Part shown: one piece after another, positions 18,023 to 26,130 of the stretch | Numbering within the stretch: position 1 is the first letter of the stretch | Layout: the number at the start of each line of letters is the position of its first letter | Position numbers and translations under genes: made by a program | The notes under the pieces: model-generated | Told to the model about the DNA's origin: nothing | What the model saw: the letters and a program-made list of their open reading frames with translations, nothing else | The model's database searches: none | Assembly: GCA_036734945.1 (NCBI GenBank) | Contig: DAIMXP010000010.1 | Coordinates: 1 to 64,000, forward strand | Direction of reading: 5' to 3' | Length of the DNA: 64,000 bases | Source of the DNA: UBA4733 sp036734945 | GTDB taxonomy: Bacteria; Chloroflexota; UBA4733

Positions 18023-19379
18023 TTCGGTTCTGGTTTCGCGCTTCCAGTTTGCCTTGACGCTGACCTATCACTATCTCTTCCCGCAACTCACGATGGGGCT
18101 GGCGCTGCTGCTGGTGATCTTGAAGACGCTGGCCTTGCGCCGGGGCGAGGAGCGATATACCACGGCGACGCGCTTCTGGTCCAAGATTTTCGCCATCACC
18201 TTCTTGATGGGCGTCATCACCGGCGTGCCGATGGAGTTCCAGTTCGGCACCAACTGGGCGCAGTTCTCGGCGTCAACCGGGGCCATCATCGCCCAGACGC
18301 TGGCCATGGAGGGCGCCTTTGCCTTCTTCCTGGAGTCGGCCTTCCTCGGTATTTTTCTCTTTGGCGAGCAGATCTTCAGTCCCCGGCTGCACTGGTTCTC
18401 CGCCGTGATGGTCTGGCTGGGTACCTGGGCCTCCGGCGGCTTCATCATCGCCACGAATGCCTGGATGCAGCACCCGGTCGGCTACACCCAGTTGCCCGAC
18501 GGCACTTTTCAACTCACCAATTTCCTGGACGTGTTGCTCAATCCCTGGACCCTGCCGGAGTACCTGCACGCCATCAGCGGCTCGGTCGTCACCGCGAGTT
18601 TTGTGATGGCCGGCGTCGGCGCCTATTACCTGCTGATGCGGCAACGCGCGGAGTTCGGCCGGCTCTTCCTGCGGGTCGGCGTCTGTGTCGGCATCATCGC
18701 CAGCATCTTCCAGATCCTGCCCAGCGGCGACCTGGAAGGGCAGCAGGTGACCAGAAACCAACCGCCAACGTTGGCGGCGATGGAAGGGCTGTTCCACAGC
18801 GAGAGCAGCGCCGGCATCGTGATCCTCGGTCAGCCCGACATGGCGAAGCAGAGCCTGGACAACGCCATCATCGTGCCGCGCGTCTTGAGCTTCCTGACCT
18901 ACCACCACTGGACGGCGGCGGTGAAGGGCCTGGACGCCTTCCCGACAGCGCTCTGGCCGGACAACGTGCCGTTGCTCTACTACACCTATCACATCATGGT
19001 CGGGCTCGGCACCATGTTTGTCGCCATCATGGGCCTTGCCGTCCTCTTGCTCTGGCGCCGCCGACTGTTCGAGGCCCGCTGGCTGCTCTGGATCATCATG
19101 CTGGCGACGCCCTTCCCCTACATCGCCAACAGCGCCGGCTGGCTGACGGCGGAGCTGGGCCGTCAGCCCTGGATCGTCTACGGCCTCATGCACACCAGCG
19201 CCGGCGTGTCGCCGACGGTCTCCCCGGCCAACGTGCTGTTCACGCTGATCGGTTTCGCCGGCATGTATCTGGTACTGGGACTGCTGTATGTCATCCTGGT
19301 CGTACAGGAGGCGGTGACCGGGCCGCGTGAGCCCACGGCGGATGCGCCGCAGGAGGCGGAAGGCTTCACAGCCTTTTAG
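18015..19379 (+). CDS. cydA: Cytochrome bd ubiquinol oxidase subunit I
   Basis: The catalytic subunit of the bd-type terminal oxidase, which oxidises quinol and reduces oxygen to water without pumping protons. The ATG at 18015 has a GAGGAG site. The N-terminus (SRFQFALTLTYHYLFPQLTM) holds the heme b595 histidine; EYLHAISGSVVTASFVMAG holds the heme b558 histidine; LLYYTYHIMVGLGT holds the b558 methionine ligand. The strongly conserved GWLTAELGRQPW is present and is followed by the MHTSAGVSP segment. At 454 residues, with only a brief stretch before the methionine helix, it belongs to the short Q-loop class. It is third in the cydDCAB cluster and 17 bases before cydB. Confidence 0.95.
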   Translation: MDSSVLVSRFQFALTLTYHYLFPQLTMGLALLLVILKTLALRRGEERYTTATRFWSKIFAITFLMGVITGVPMEFQFGTNWAQFSASTGAIIAQTLAMEGAFAFFLESAFLGIFLFGEQIFSPRLHWFSAVMVWLGTWASGGFIIATNAWMQHPVGYTQLPDGTFQLTNFLDVLLNPWTLPEYLHAISGSVVTASFVMAGVGAYYLLMRQRAEFGRLFLRVGVCVGIIASIFQILPSGDLEGQQVTRNQPPTLAAMEGLFHSESSAGIVILGQPDMAKQSLDNAIIVPRVLSFLTYHHWTAAVKGLDAFPTALWPDNVPLLYYTYHIMVGLGTMFVAIMGLAVLLLWRRRLFEARWLLWIIMLATPFPYIANSAGWLTAELGRQPWIVYGLMHTSAGVSPTVSPANVLFTLIGFAGMYLVLGLLYVILVVQEAVTGPREPTADAPQEAEGFTAF

Positions 19380-19396
19380 CAGAAGGGAGAACGGCC

Positions 19397-20440
19397 ATGC
19401 CGACGCTCTGGTTCATTCTCGTGGGGGGCATGCTCAGCACGTACGTGCTGCTGGACGGCTTCGATCTGGGGGCCGGCGTGTTGCACCTCTTCGCCGCCCG
19501 CAACGATCGGGAACGGCGGACGATCATCCGCGCCATCGGCCCGGTCTGGGACGGCAACGAAGTCTGGCTGATCGCCGCCGGCGGCACGCTCTTCTTCGCC
19601 TTCCCGCTCCTCTACGCCTCCAGCTTCAGTGGTTTCTACCTGCCGTTGATCATCGTGCTCTGGCTGTTGATGCTGCGCGGCGCCGCCATCGAGCTGCGTT
19701 CGCACCTGCCCAACCCCGTCTGGGCCGGGTTCTGGGACGGGACCTTTGCCTTCAGCAGCGCGCTGCTGGCCTTCTTCTTCGGCGCCGCCCTGGCCAACGT
19801 GGTGCGCGGCGTGCCGCTGGACGCCAGCCACTTCTTCTTTGCGCCGCTCTGGACGAACTTCGACCCCACCAGCGCCACCCCCGGCATCCTGGACTGGTAC
19901 ACCATCTTGATCGGACTGCTCTCCCTGGCGGCGCTGACGGTACACGGCGCTGCCTGGATCGCCGTCAAGACGGAGGGAGTGGTGCAGACGCGTGCCCGTC
20001 GCAGCGTGCGCAACGCCTGGCTGGCGACGGTAGCGCTGACGGTGCTGGGCACGATCGCTACCTACGGCCTGCGCCCGACCATGTTCAGCAACTTCCACAG
20101 CGCCCCCTGGGGCCTACTCTTCCCGGCACTGGTCGTGGCGGGGTTAGCCGGCGTCGGCTGGTTCCACAGCCTGCAGCGCGACCTGCCTACCTTCTTCGCC
20201 TCCTGCGCCTTCCTGCTCGGCCTGCTGGCCAGCGCCGCCTTCGGCCTCTACCCCGACGTGCTACCCGCCGTAAACCCGGCCTATAGCCTGACCGTCCAGA
20301 ACGCAGCCGCCAGCCACTACGGGCTGGCAGTTGGCCTGATCTGGTGGCCGATCGGCATGCTGCTGGCGGCCGCGTACTTTATTCTGACCTACCGGTTGTT
20401 CCGGGGGAAGGTGAGTGTGGCGGGGGGCCAAGGGTATTGA
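19397..20440 (+). CDS. cydB: Cytochrome bd ubiquinol oxidase subunit II
   Basis: Structural partner of CydA, 347 residues with about eight to nine membrane helices. The signature MLSTYVLLDGFDLGAGVLH is followed by RAIGPVWDGNEVWLIAAGG, the standard CydB N-terminus, and GFYLPLIIVLWLLMLRGAAI. It starts at ATG 19397 after an AGAAGGGAGAA leader and closes the cydDCAB operon. The exporter genes precede the oxidase genes, the reverse of the commoner cydAB-cydDC order. No terminator is evident before the next gene. Confidence 0.95.
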   Translation: MPTLWFILVGGMLSTYVLLDGFDLGAGVLHLFAARNDRERRTIIRAIGPVWDGNEVWLIAAGGTLFFAFPLLYASSFSGFYLPLIIVLWLLMLRGAAIELRSHLPNPVWAGFWDGTFAFSSALLAFFFGAALANVVRGVPLDASHFFFAPLWTNFDPTSATPGILDWYTILIGLLSLAALTVHGAAWIAVKTEGVVQTRARRSVRNAWLATVALTVLGTIATYGLRPTMFSNFHSAPWGLLFPALVVAGLAGVGWFHSLQRDLPTFFASCAFLLGLLASAAFGLYPDVLPAVNPAYSLTVQNAAASHYGLAVGLIWWPIGMLLAAAYFILTYRLFRGKVSVAGGQGY

Positions 20441-20480
20441 CGCCCGCGAGATATGCCGGCGCGTATGCTATTATGAAGGG

Positions 20481-20723
20481 GTGAAACGCACCTCTATCGC
20501 CCTTCCCGACGATCTCGCCGCCTGCCTGGACCGCGAGGCCCAGCGCACGGGCACATCCGCCTCGGACATCGCCCGCCGGGCGCTCGCCGCCTATCTCGGT
20601 CTGAACGAAACCCAACCGCGCCGCCTTCCCTTCGCGGCACTCGGCAGCAGCGGATTTCAGCACACCGCGAGGGATGTCGAGGAAATCCTGGCTGCGGAAT
20701 GGGATCATGCTGGCGATCGTTGA
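20481..20723 (+). CDS. Ribbon-helix-helix antitoxin of a VapBC-like pair
   Basis: An 80-residue protein whose N-terminus (KRTSIALPDDLAACLDREAQ, then GTSASDIARRALAAYLG) is a CopG/Arc-type ribbon-helix-helix DNA-binding domain. The C-terminal tail (FQHTARDVEEILAAEWDH) would wrap the toxin. The chosen start is GTG 20481, since the fold begins right there; a TATTAT box ends seven bases before it, which could mean a leaderless message, but no good -35 is visible. It overlaps the PIN gene by 17 bases, the normal layout of antitoxin followed by toxin. Such antitoxins usually repress their own promoter. Confidence 0.8.
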   Translation: MKRTSIALPDDLAACLDREAQRTGTSASDIARRALAAYLGLNETQPRRLPFAALGSSGFQHTARDVEEILAAEWDHAGDR

Positions 20724-21117
20724 TGCCGGCCCGCTCTACGCGGTCGTTGATACGTCAGATTCCGACCATCTCCGCTCGCTCGACGTCCTGCAACGCCCCG
20801 ACCTGCGCCTGATCATCCCTGCGCTTGTTGTGGCTGAGGTCACGTACCTTATCGGCCGGCGGCTCGGTTCGGCCATTGAGGCAGCATTTCTGCGCGGTCT
20901 CCAGGACTTCGACATCGCAGCGCCCGACCCTGCTGATTGGGTGCGCATCGGCGAATTGGTCGAACAGTACGCGAACTTCCCGCTGGGCGGCACCGACGCC
21001 TCTGTGGTCGCCCTCGCTGAGCGCCTCGGCACAGATCTCATCGTGACATTGGACCGCCGGCACTTCGGCCAAATCCGACCTGTCCACTGCCCCACCTTTC
21101 GCCTTCTGCCCATGTAG
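20707..21117 (+). CDS. PIN-domain toxin, VapC-like RNase
   Basis: A 136-residue PIN nuclease, expected to cleave RNA (often tRNA) when its antitoxin is lost. The acidic residues of the fold are visible: D6 in MLAIVDAGPLYAVVD, the glutamate in LVVAEVTYLIGRRLG, the aspartate in GGTDASVVALAERLG, and a fourth in LIVTLDRRHF. ATG 20707 is used because the first PIN strand begins there; the open frame extends 11 residues upstream into the antitoxin. All catalytic positions are intact, so the pair looks functional. Confidence 0.85.
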   Translation: MLAIVDAGPLYAVVDTSDSDHLRSLDVLQRPDLRLIIPALVVAEVTYLIGRRLGSAIEAAFLRGLQDFDIAAPDPADWVRIGELVEQYANFPLGGTDASVVALAERLGTDLIVTLDRRHFGQIRPVHCPTFRLLPM

Positions 21118-21244
21118 CCCGCATCGGGCTTGGTGCACGGCAACGACGATAAAAGACTGTACATCGACATTGAGCAGGACACTTCCGAGAAGGTGGGATA
21201 ATATGGACACGCACTGAAGGACGTGGAAACGATGAGGAACGAAC

Positions 21245-21484
21245 ATGCACTACCAGGACCGCATCGTTCGAGACCCAGCCGTGCTGGTTGGCAAGCCCGT
21301 GGTCAAGGGTGCGCGGATCCCTGTGGAACTGGTCCTGGCCAAACTTGCAGCGAATCCAGACCTGCGCGACATCTTTGTCGACTATCCGCGCCTAACCATA
21401 GACGATGTCAAAGCCTGCCGTGAGTACGCGACAGATCTGCTGGTGAAGACGGCGCAGAAGGTGCGTGTTCGGCATACCCGCTAA
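21245..21484 (+). CDS. DUF433 protein, likely antitoxin
   Basis: A 79-residue protein of the DUF433 family, with the usual order: YQDRIVRDPAVLVGKPVVKG, then ARIPVELVLAKLA and DYPRLTIDDVKACREYATDL. The fold is a small winged-helix-like unit, and many members sit beside PIN or DUF5615 toxins as antitoxins. No toxin gene follows here, so it may be an orphan or work with the neighbouring PIN system. ATG 21245 has a GAGGAA site. A GATAAT box lies at 21197-21202 in the 127-base gap upstream, without a well-spaced -35. Confidence 0.75.
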   Translation: MHYQDRIVRDPAVLVGKPVVKGARIPVELVLAKLAANPDLRDIFVDYPRLTIDDVKACREYATDLLVKTAQKVRVRHTR

Positions 21485-21575
21485 CTGCTGCACTTTCGCT
21501 CTCGGTGTATTCCCCTGTTACGGTGGTGTATAGTGTGGCGTTGCATGCCGCGTCCCCTACCAGGCGAGGAAGAGA

Positions 21576-22262
21576 TTGGCAGACCCTACGGAGCCGGATT
21601 ATCAAGGACACCGCCAGCGCCTGCGCCAACGCTTCCTCAAGAACGGACTGGAGTCCTTCGCCGATTACGAAGCGGTGGAGCTGTTGTTAACGCTCGCCAT
21701 CCCGCGCAAGGACGTCAAGGCTCCGGCGAAACTCGCCATAGCGCGCTTCGGCTCCTTACAGGGTGTGCTGGATGCCTCGGTCGAAGAACTGCGCACGATT
21801 CCCGGTTTCGGTGAAGTCGGTCCGGTGGCCCTGCGCGTCGTCCGCGAGACCGCCAATCGCTATCTCCAGCAGAAGAGCAAGGAGACGTTCTCGCTGGCGA
21901 ATCAACAGGACCTCTTCGCCTACTGTCGCAGCAGCATGGGAGCGTTGCCGCACGAAGTATTCCGGGTCATCTACCTGGATAGCGCCTACCGGATGCTGGG
22001 CGACGAGACATTGGAAGAGGGAACGGTGGACCGCGCCGTGGTCTACCCGCGCAAGGTCATGGAGGCGGCGCTCCGTAACCATGCCGCCGCCCTGGTCTTC
22101 GCCCACAACCACCCCAACGGCGACCTGACGCCCTCGCCCCAGGACAAGACCATCACTCGCGCGTTGGTGCTCGCCGCCGAGACGTTGCAACTGAAGGTCC
22201 TGGACCACCTCATCGTCTCCCGCGACGCCGTCTTCAGCTTCCGCGTGGAAGGGTTGCTGTAG
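21576..22262 (+). CDS. radC: RadC-family JAB/MPN-domain protein
   Basis: A 228-residue RadC protein with an N-terminal helix-hairpin-helix (SVEELRTIPGFGEVGPVALR) and a C-terminal JAB metalloprotease-like domain. The metal motif is HNHPNGDLTPSPQD, preceded by the catalytic-type glutamate region EEGTVDRAVVYPRKVM. The name reflects an old DNA-repair link that has not held up, and the molecular job is uncertain. It begins with TTG 21576 behind a GAGGAAGAG site. Its stop shares one base with the GTG of the next gene, so it is translationally coupled to the helicase-nuclease; together they suggest a DNA-processing role. Confidence 0.92.
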   Translation: MADPTEPDYQGHRQRLRQRFLKNGLESFADYEAVELLLTLAIPRKDVKAPAKLAIARFGSLQGVLDASVEELRTIPGFGEVGPVALRVVRETANRYLQQKSKETFSLANQQDLFAYCRSSMGALPHEVFRVIYLDSAYRMLGDETLEEGTVDRAVVYPRKVMEAALRNHAAALVFAHNHPNGDLTPSPQDKTITRALVLAAETLQLKVLDHLIVSRDAVFSFRVEGLL

Positions 22263-25132
22263 TGGCCATTGCCCCGGCCATCGAACGGGAGTTCCCCGAA
22301 CTCAACGACGCCCAACGCCAGGTGGTGGACTGTACGAACGGACCGCTGCTGGCTATCGCCGGCCCCGGCTCCGGGAAGACGCAGGTGCTCGTGGTGCGGG
22401 CCTTGAACATCTTGCTGTTGGGGCTGGCCCAGCCGCGGGAACTGTTGCTCTGCACCTTTACCGAAAAGGCGGCCTTCGAGTTACGGGATCGCCTGTCGCT
22501 GGCGGCGGGCAAGGCAGGCTACCAGGGCGACCTGTCCGAGTTGCTGACCGGGACCATCCACAGCGTCTGCAATGACTTCCTGACGCGCTACGGCCATCGT
22601 ACCGGACTGGGCAGCAACTATGACGTGCTCGACGAGCTCACCAGTGCCCTATTCCTCTACGAGCACTTTGACGACATCATCGGCCCCGGTGAGCAGGGGG
22701 CCTTTCTCGGCAAGTGGAGCACTCGCTGGACGGCGATCGCCGGGGCGCTGCGCTACTTCGACAAGATCACCGAGGAACTGCTGGACCCGGCGCAACTGAC
22801 AGCGGCGGCCAACCCCTTCGTCCGGGCCATTGCTGCGGCCTATCAGCGCTACGAAGCGAAGCTCCAGGAGAAGAGCCGGCTCGACTTTGCCCATCAGCAG
22901 AAGCTCTTCCTGGAACTGCTGGATGACGAACGGGCCGGCCCGGCGATCAGCGACCGCATCCGCTACGTCATGGTGGACGAGTATCAGGACACCAACTACG
23001 TCCAGGAGCAACTGCTGCTGCGCCTGGCGCGGAAGTCCGGCAACATCTGCGTGGTCGGCGACGAGGATCAGGCGCTCTACCGCTTCCGGGGCGGCACGGT
23101 GCGCAACATCCTGGAGTTTCCCCGACGCTTCACGGACTGTCGCGTGGTCACGCTGGCGACCAACTACCGCTCCCACCCGGCCATTGTGCAGGGCTACAAT
23201 GCCTTTATGGCCGCCGCCGACTGGAGCAACCCCGCCGGCGGTACGCCTTTTCGCTACGCCAAGACGATCCAGCCCAATCCCCTGGCTACCTTCCCCGCCT
23301 ACCCTGCCGTCTTCCAGATTTGGGGTACGACCAAAGCCGACGAGGCGAAGCGCTTTGCCGACCTGGTGTGCTTCCTCAAGACGCAAGGCGTCATCGCCGA
23401 TGAAAGCCAGGTCGCCCTGCTCCTGCACAGCGTGCGCGGGGAGCACAGCGAACCGTACATTGCGGCGCTGGCGGCGCGTGACATCCGCGCCTTCTGTCCG
23501 CGCGCTCGCGGTTACTTCGAGAACGACGAAATCTGCCTGATGGTTGGCTGCTTCGCGCTACTCCTCGGCTACCACGGCGAGGGGCAAGGGCAACTCTCCG
23601 GCCAGGCCCTGCTGGACCTCAAGGACTATGTTGACGGCTGCATCGTGGAGGTGGCGCGTCGCTGCATACCATCCTCTGCGCTGGCAACTAGCCTGCGCAG
23701 CCTGGTGGCGGCGATTGCGGCGCTGGAGGACGGCCAGACGCTGGATCGCCGGCTGGCCGACTACTTCTACCAGTTCCTGGGCTATGAGCCGTTCGCCTCG
23801 TTGCTCAAAGACGAGAATGCCGCGCGCAACCTGGCGTCCTTCTCCAACCTGCTCAACGTCTTTCAGAACTATTTCCACTACAGTGTGGTCACGGCGCGCA
23901 ATCGGGAGTTGCTGCGCTACCACTTCTTCAACAGTTTCCTGCGCCATCTGCATGCCGGCGGCATCAACGAGTACGAGGACCCGGATCAACCCTTCCCCAA
24001 GGGGCACGTGCAGATCATGACGATCCACCAGGCCAAAGGGCTGGAGTTCCCGGTGGTGGTGGTCGGCTCGCTGGCAGCCGGCATCTCTTCCGCCAAAGAG
24101 ATTGACGCCACGCTTGGCGCCTTCTACCACCGGCCGCCGTTCGAGCCGGCGGCCCGCATCACCGGCTTTGATCGCATGCGCCTGCACTACGTCGCTTTCT
24201 CTCGGCCGGAGAAACTGCTGGTGCTCACCAGCACCGAGCAGCCGAAGGCCTGGTTCCGTCCGATCTGGGATGGGTTGCCGCAGTGGCCCTACGTCCAGCA
24301 GGAGCTGCTGAAGGCACTGGCCTTCCCGCTGCGGCAGCGCAGCGCGCCCAAGAAGTCGTTCAGCTTCACCAGCGACCTCAAGGTCTACGAGACCTGTCCG
24401 CGCCAGTACCAGTTCTTCCGGCAGTACGACTTCGTGCCGGCGCGCTCGGCGGAAATCTTCTTCGGCAGCCTGGTCCACCAGACCATCGAAGCCGTCCACC
24501 GCATCGCGCTCGACGGTCAGTTCGACACGCTGGACGAGCAGGGCATCCGCGGCCTCTTCGACACTGCCTTTCGCCGTCTGGTCAATCACGGCGTCCGCCC
24601 CATCGGCGCGCCCCAGCGCGAGCGAGCGTTTGAACAGGTCATGCACTACGTCAGCCAGAACCAGGCGGAGATCCGCCGCATCATCGAGACCGAGGTCGAC
24701 GTGTCCGTCGAGAAGCCGGGCTACATCCTGGTCGGCAAGATCGACCTGGTGCTCGGTGGCGATGGCCGGCTAGAACTGCTCGATTTCAAGTCCCAGACCA
24801 AACCAGCGGCGGACGACGCTCGCCTCAACTCCTACTATAGGCAGCTCTGTATCTACGCGCATATCCTGGAGCAGCGCTACGGCAAGCGGCCGGATCGCCT
24901 GCTGCTCTACTGGACGGGCGAAGCGCGCAAGCAGGATGCCCTGACGGTGTTCCCCTACGATCCTAACGTGGTCGTGGAGGCCGGCACAGAGTTCGACGGC
25001 GTGGTGGAACGTATCCAGGCGAGAGACTTCCTCGTGCGCCAGCCGCCAGAGGCGAAGGTGTGCAGGGAGTGCGACCTACGGCGCTATTGCACCAGGGACC
25101 ACACGATTGCGCTGCCGGAGTTGGAATGGTGA
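22262..25132 (+). CDS. UvrD-like helicase with C-terminal Fe-S PD-(D/E)xK nuclease
   Basis: A 956-residue superfamily 1A helicase joined to an AddB/Cas4-like nuclease. Helicase motifs: AIAGPGSGKTQVLVVRA (I), FTEKAAFELRDRL (Ia), MVDEYQDTNYVQ (II), VGDEDQALYRFRGG (III), TNYRSHPAI (IV), IMTIHQAKGLEFPVVVV (V), and LHYVAFSRPEKLL (VI). The nuclease domain starts with YETCPRQYQFFRQY and GSLVHQTIEAVHR, has the core VGKIDLVL with LLDFKSQTK, and ends with CRECDLRRYC. The four cysteines fit a 4Fe-4S cluster as in AddB. The likely role is end resection, repair or defence. The GTG start at 22262 overlaps the radC stop. Confidence 0.9.
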   Translation: MAIAPAIEREFPELNDAQRQVVDCTNGPLLAIAGPGSGKTQVLVVRALNILLLGLAQPRELLLCTFTEKAAFELRDRLSLAAGKAGYQGDLSELLTGTIHSVCNDFLTRYGHRTGLGSNYDVLDELTSALFLYEHFDDIIGPGEQGAFLGKWSTRWTAIAGALRYFDKITEELLDPAQLTAAANPFVRAIAAAYQRYEAKLQEKSRLDFAHQQKLFLELLDDERAGPAISDRIRYVMVDEYQDTNYVQEQLLLRLARKSGNICVVGDEDQALYRFRGGTVRNILEFPRRFTDCRVVTLATNYRSHPAIVQGYNAFMAAADWSNPAGGTPFRYAKTIQPNPLATFPAYPAVFQIWGTTKADEAKRFADLVCFLKTQGVIADESQVALLLHSVRGEHSEPYIAALAARDIRAFCPRARGYFENDEICLMVGCFALLLGYHGEGQGQLSGQALLDLKDYVDGCIVEVARRCIPSSALATSLRSLVAAIAALEDGQTLDRRLADYFYQFLGYEPFASLLKDENAARNLASFSNLLNVFQNYFHYSVVTARNRELLRYHFFNSFLRHLHAGGINEYEDPDQPFPKGHVQIMTIHQAKGLEFPVVVVGSLAAGISSAKEIDATLGAFYHRPPFEPAARITGFDRMRLHYVAFSRPEKLLVLTSTEQPKAWFRPIWDGLPQWPYVQQELLKALAFPLRQRSAPKKSFSFTSDLKVYETCPRQYQFFRQYDFVPARSAEIFFGSLVHQTIEAVHRIALDGQFDTLDEQGIRGLFDTAFRRLVNHGVRPIGAPQRERAFEQVMHYVSQNQAEIRRIIETEVDVSVEKPGYILVGKIDLVLGGDGRLELLDFKSQTKPAADDARLNSYYRQLCIYAHILEQRYGKRPDRLLLYWTGEARKQDALTVFPYDPNVVVEAGTEFDGVVERIQARDFLVRQPPEAKVCRECDLRRYCTRDHTIALPELEW

Positions 25133-25276
25133 GGAGACGTGGCGGCGCCCCAGGGCAACCCCTGGAGACATGGACATCGCGGCACTGTTGCTTTGGCGCT
25201 GAAGCCTGTATCATTGGGGACGATGGTGAAGGTAGGGCGGCTCCCCATGAGATGAACCAGGCTGCGGAGGTCCACC

Positions 25277-25597
25277 TTGGTATCAAGTAAGGGTGGACTG
25301 AACCCGGCGGCAGGCATTAGACAGCCGCCGGGAATGCGGGCACCAACCCGGCCGTTGGCGGACGTCGTGAGAGACGCGGCCGATCAACTCGTCACCTTGA
25401 TTCCCGATGCGCGTCTGAGGCTCGACCTGCTCACTGACCCTGACTACGGCGAAGGCGAGCAACTCTTCTTAGGGGTGTCAACCCACATGCAAGATGAGGA
25501 CGCGCTGGAGGCGCTGCGGCGCTTCGATCAGGAGTGGTGGGTGCATCACATCCGGCGCGCCCGTGGCCTCCTCTGCATTGATCTGAGCGACGGATGA
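25277..25597 (+). CDS. Hypothetical protein
   Basis: A 106-residue protein that I do not recognise. The C-terminal half (GEGEQLFLGVSTHMQDEDAL, then EWWVHHIRRARGLLCIDL) is acidic with a conserved-looking double tryptophan and no membrane segment. It starts with TTG 25277, supported by a GGAGG site six bases upstream. It is separated from the helicase gene by 144 bases and is followed by a promoter for the AbrB-like gene, so it may be a single-gene unit. Confidence 0.6.
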   Translation: MVSSKGGLNPAAGIRQPPGMRAPTRPLADVVRDAADQLVTLIPDARLRLDLLTDPDYGEGEQLFLGVSTHMQDEDALEALRRFDQEWWVHHIRRARGLLCIDLSDG

Positions 25598-25653
25598 GCT
25601 TTAACTGGGCTGTGTACCTGCTCGTGTGGGCACATCCTTCACTCTTGTACCGC

Positions 25654-25682
25654 TTGACAAGTAAGGGCTATGGCAGTACAAC
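25654..25682 (+). promoter_or_regulatory. Sigma-70-type promoter of the AbrB-like gene
   Basis: A perfect TTGACA at 25654-25659 is followed after 17 bases by TACAAC at 25677-25682 (four of six consensus bases). It lies 38 bases before the ATG of the AbrB-like gene and overlaps the palindromic operator candidate, which suits autoregulation. Confidence 0.65.
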
Positions 25683-25704
25683 ATGGCTATACAAGTTGTA
25701 CAAC
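25676..25704. promoter_or_regulatory. Probable operator of the AbrB-like regulator
   Basis: GTACAAC at 25676-25682 is inverted as GTTGTAC at 25695-25701 and repeated directly as GTACAAC at 25698-25704. The direct copies are 22 bases apart, about two helical turns. The site covers the -10 box and the probable transcription start, as expected for a repressor site of an autoregulated antitoxin. Confidence 0.55.
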
Positions 25705-25720
25705 ATCAAAGGGGCAAGAG

Positions 25721-25984
25721 ATGAGAGAGTTTCTGAGCAGCGTCAGCCCGAAGGGGCAGATCACGCTGCCGATCGAGATCCGTAGGCAACTGGGCGTCAT
25801 GCCCAAAGATTCGGTCAGCATGCGGCTTGAGGGCGACACCGTGACGGTTCGGCCCGCCTCTTTCACCCTTGCCCAGGTATTCGGATCCGTAGAGCCGGCG
25901 GCGCCCACGGACGCTTTCAAGGCGATGGAGCTGTCGGCGCGAGAGGAGCGGGCCGAGCGCGAGGTGCGCCGGCGTGTTGGTTAG
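25721..25984 (+). CDS. AbrB/SpoVT-like DNA-binding protein, probable antitoxin
   Basis: An 87-residue protein with a swapped-hairpin AbrB domain at the N-terminus: FLSSVSPKGQITLPIEIRRQ, then LGVMPKDSVSMRLEGDTVTV. The C-terminal tail is charged (AREERAEREVRRRVG) and could bind a toxin, but no toxin gene follows; the next gene encodes a 36-residue basic peptide. ATG 25721 has AAGGGG six bases upstream; the longer frame would begin inside the operator. The promoter and palindrome upstream suggest self-repression. Confidence 0.82.
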   Translation: MREFLSSVSPKGQITLPIEIRRQLGVMPKDSVSMRLEGDTVTVRPASFTLAQVFGSVEPAAPTDAFKAMELSAREERAEREVRRRVG

Positions 25985-25995
25985 GGGGAATCGAT

Positions 25996-26106
25996 ATGGT
26001 CAAGAAGGTAACCGTTAAGGAGCACGTGCGAGTGACCCCGAAAGGGAAAAAGTCCGTCATGGTGACGCCGGTGAAGGCGCACAAGAGAAAAGCTCCCGCC
26101 AGGTAG
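25996..26106 (+). CDS. Small basic peptide
   Basis: A 36-residue, very Lys/Arg-rich peptide starting MVKKVTVKEHVRVTPKGKK and ending KAHKRKAPAR. ATG 25996 has an AGGGGG ribosome site about eight bases upstream and lies 11 bases after the AbrB-like stop, so the two are probably cotranscribed. The composition suggests nucleic-acid binding; no family is recognised. Confidence 0.5.
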   Translation: MVKKVTVKEHVRVTPKGKKSVMVTPVKAHKRKAPAR

Positions 26107-26130
26107 CAAGAGGAGCCATGGGGACGAACT

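Noticed and set aside
20437..20474. Promoter before the RHH antitoxin
   Set aside because: TTGACG and TATTAT are 26 bases apart, too far for a normal sigma-70 promoter; only the -10 box is plausible.
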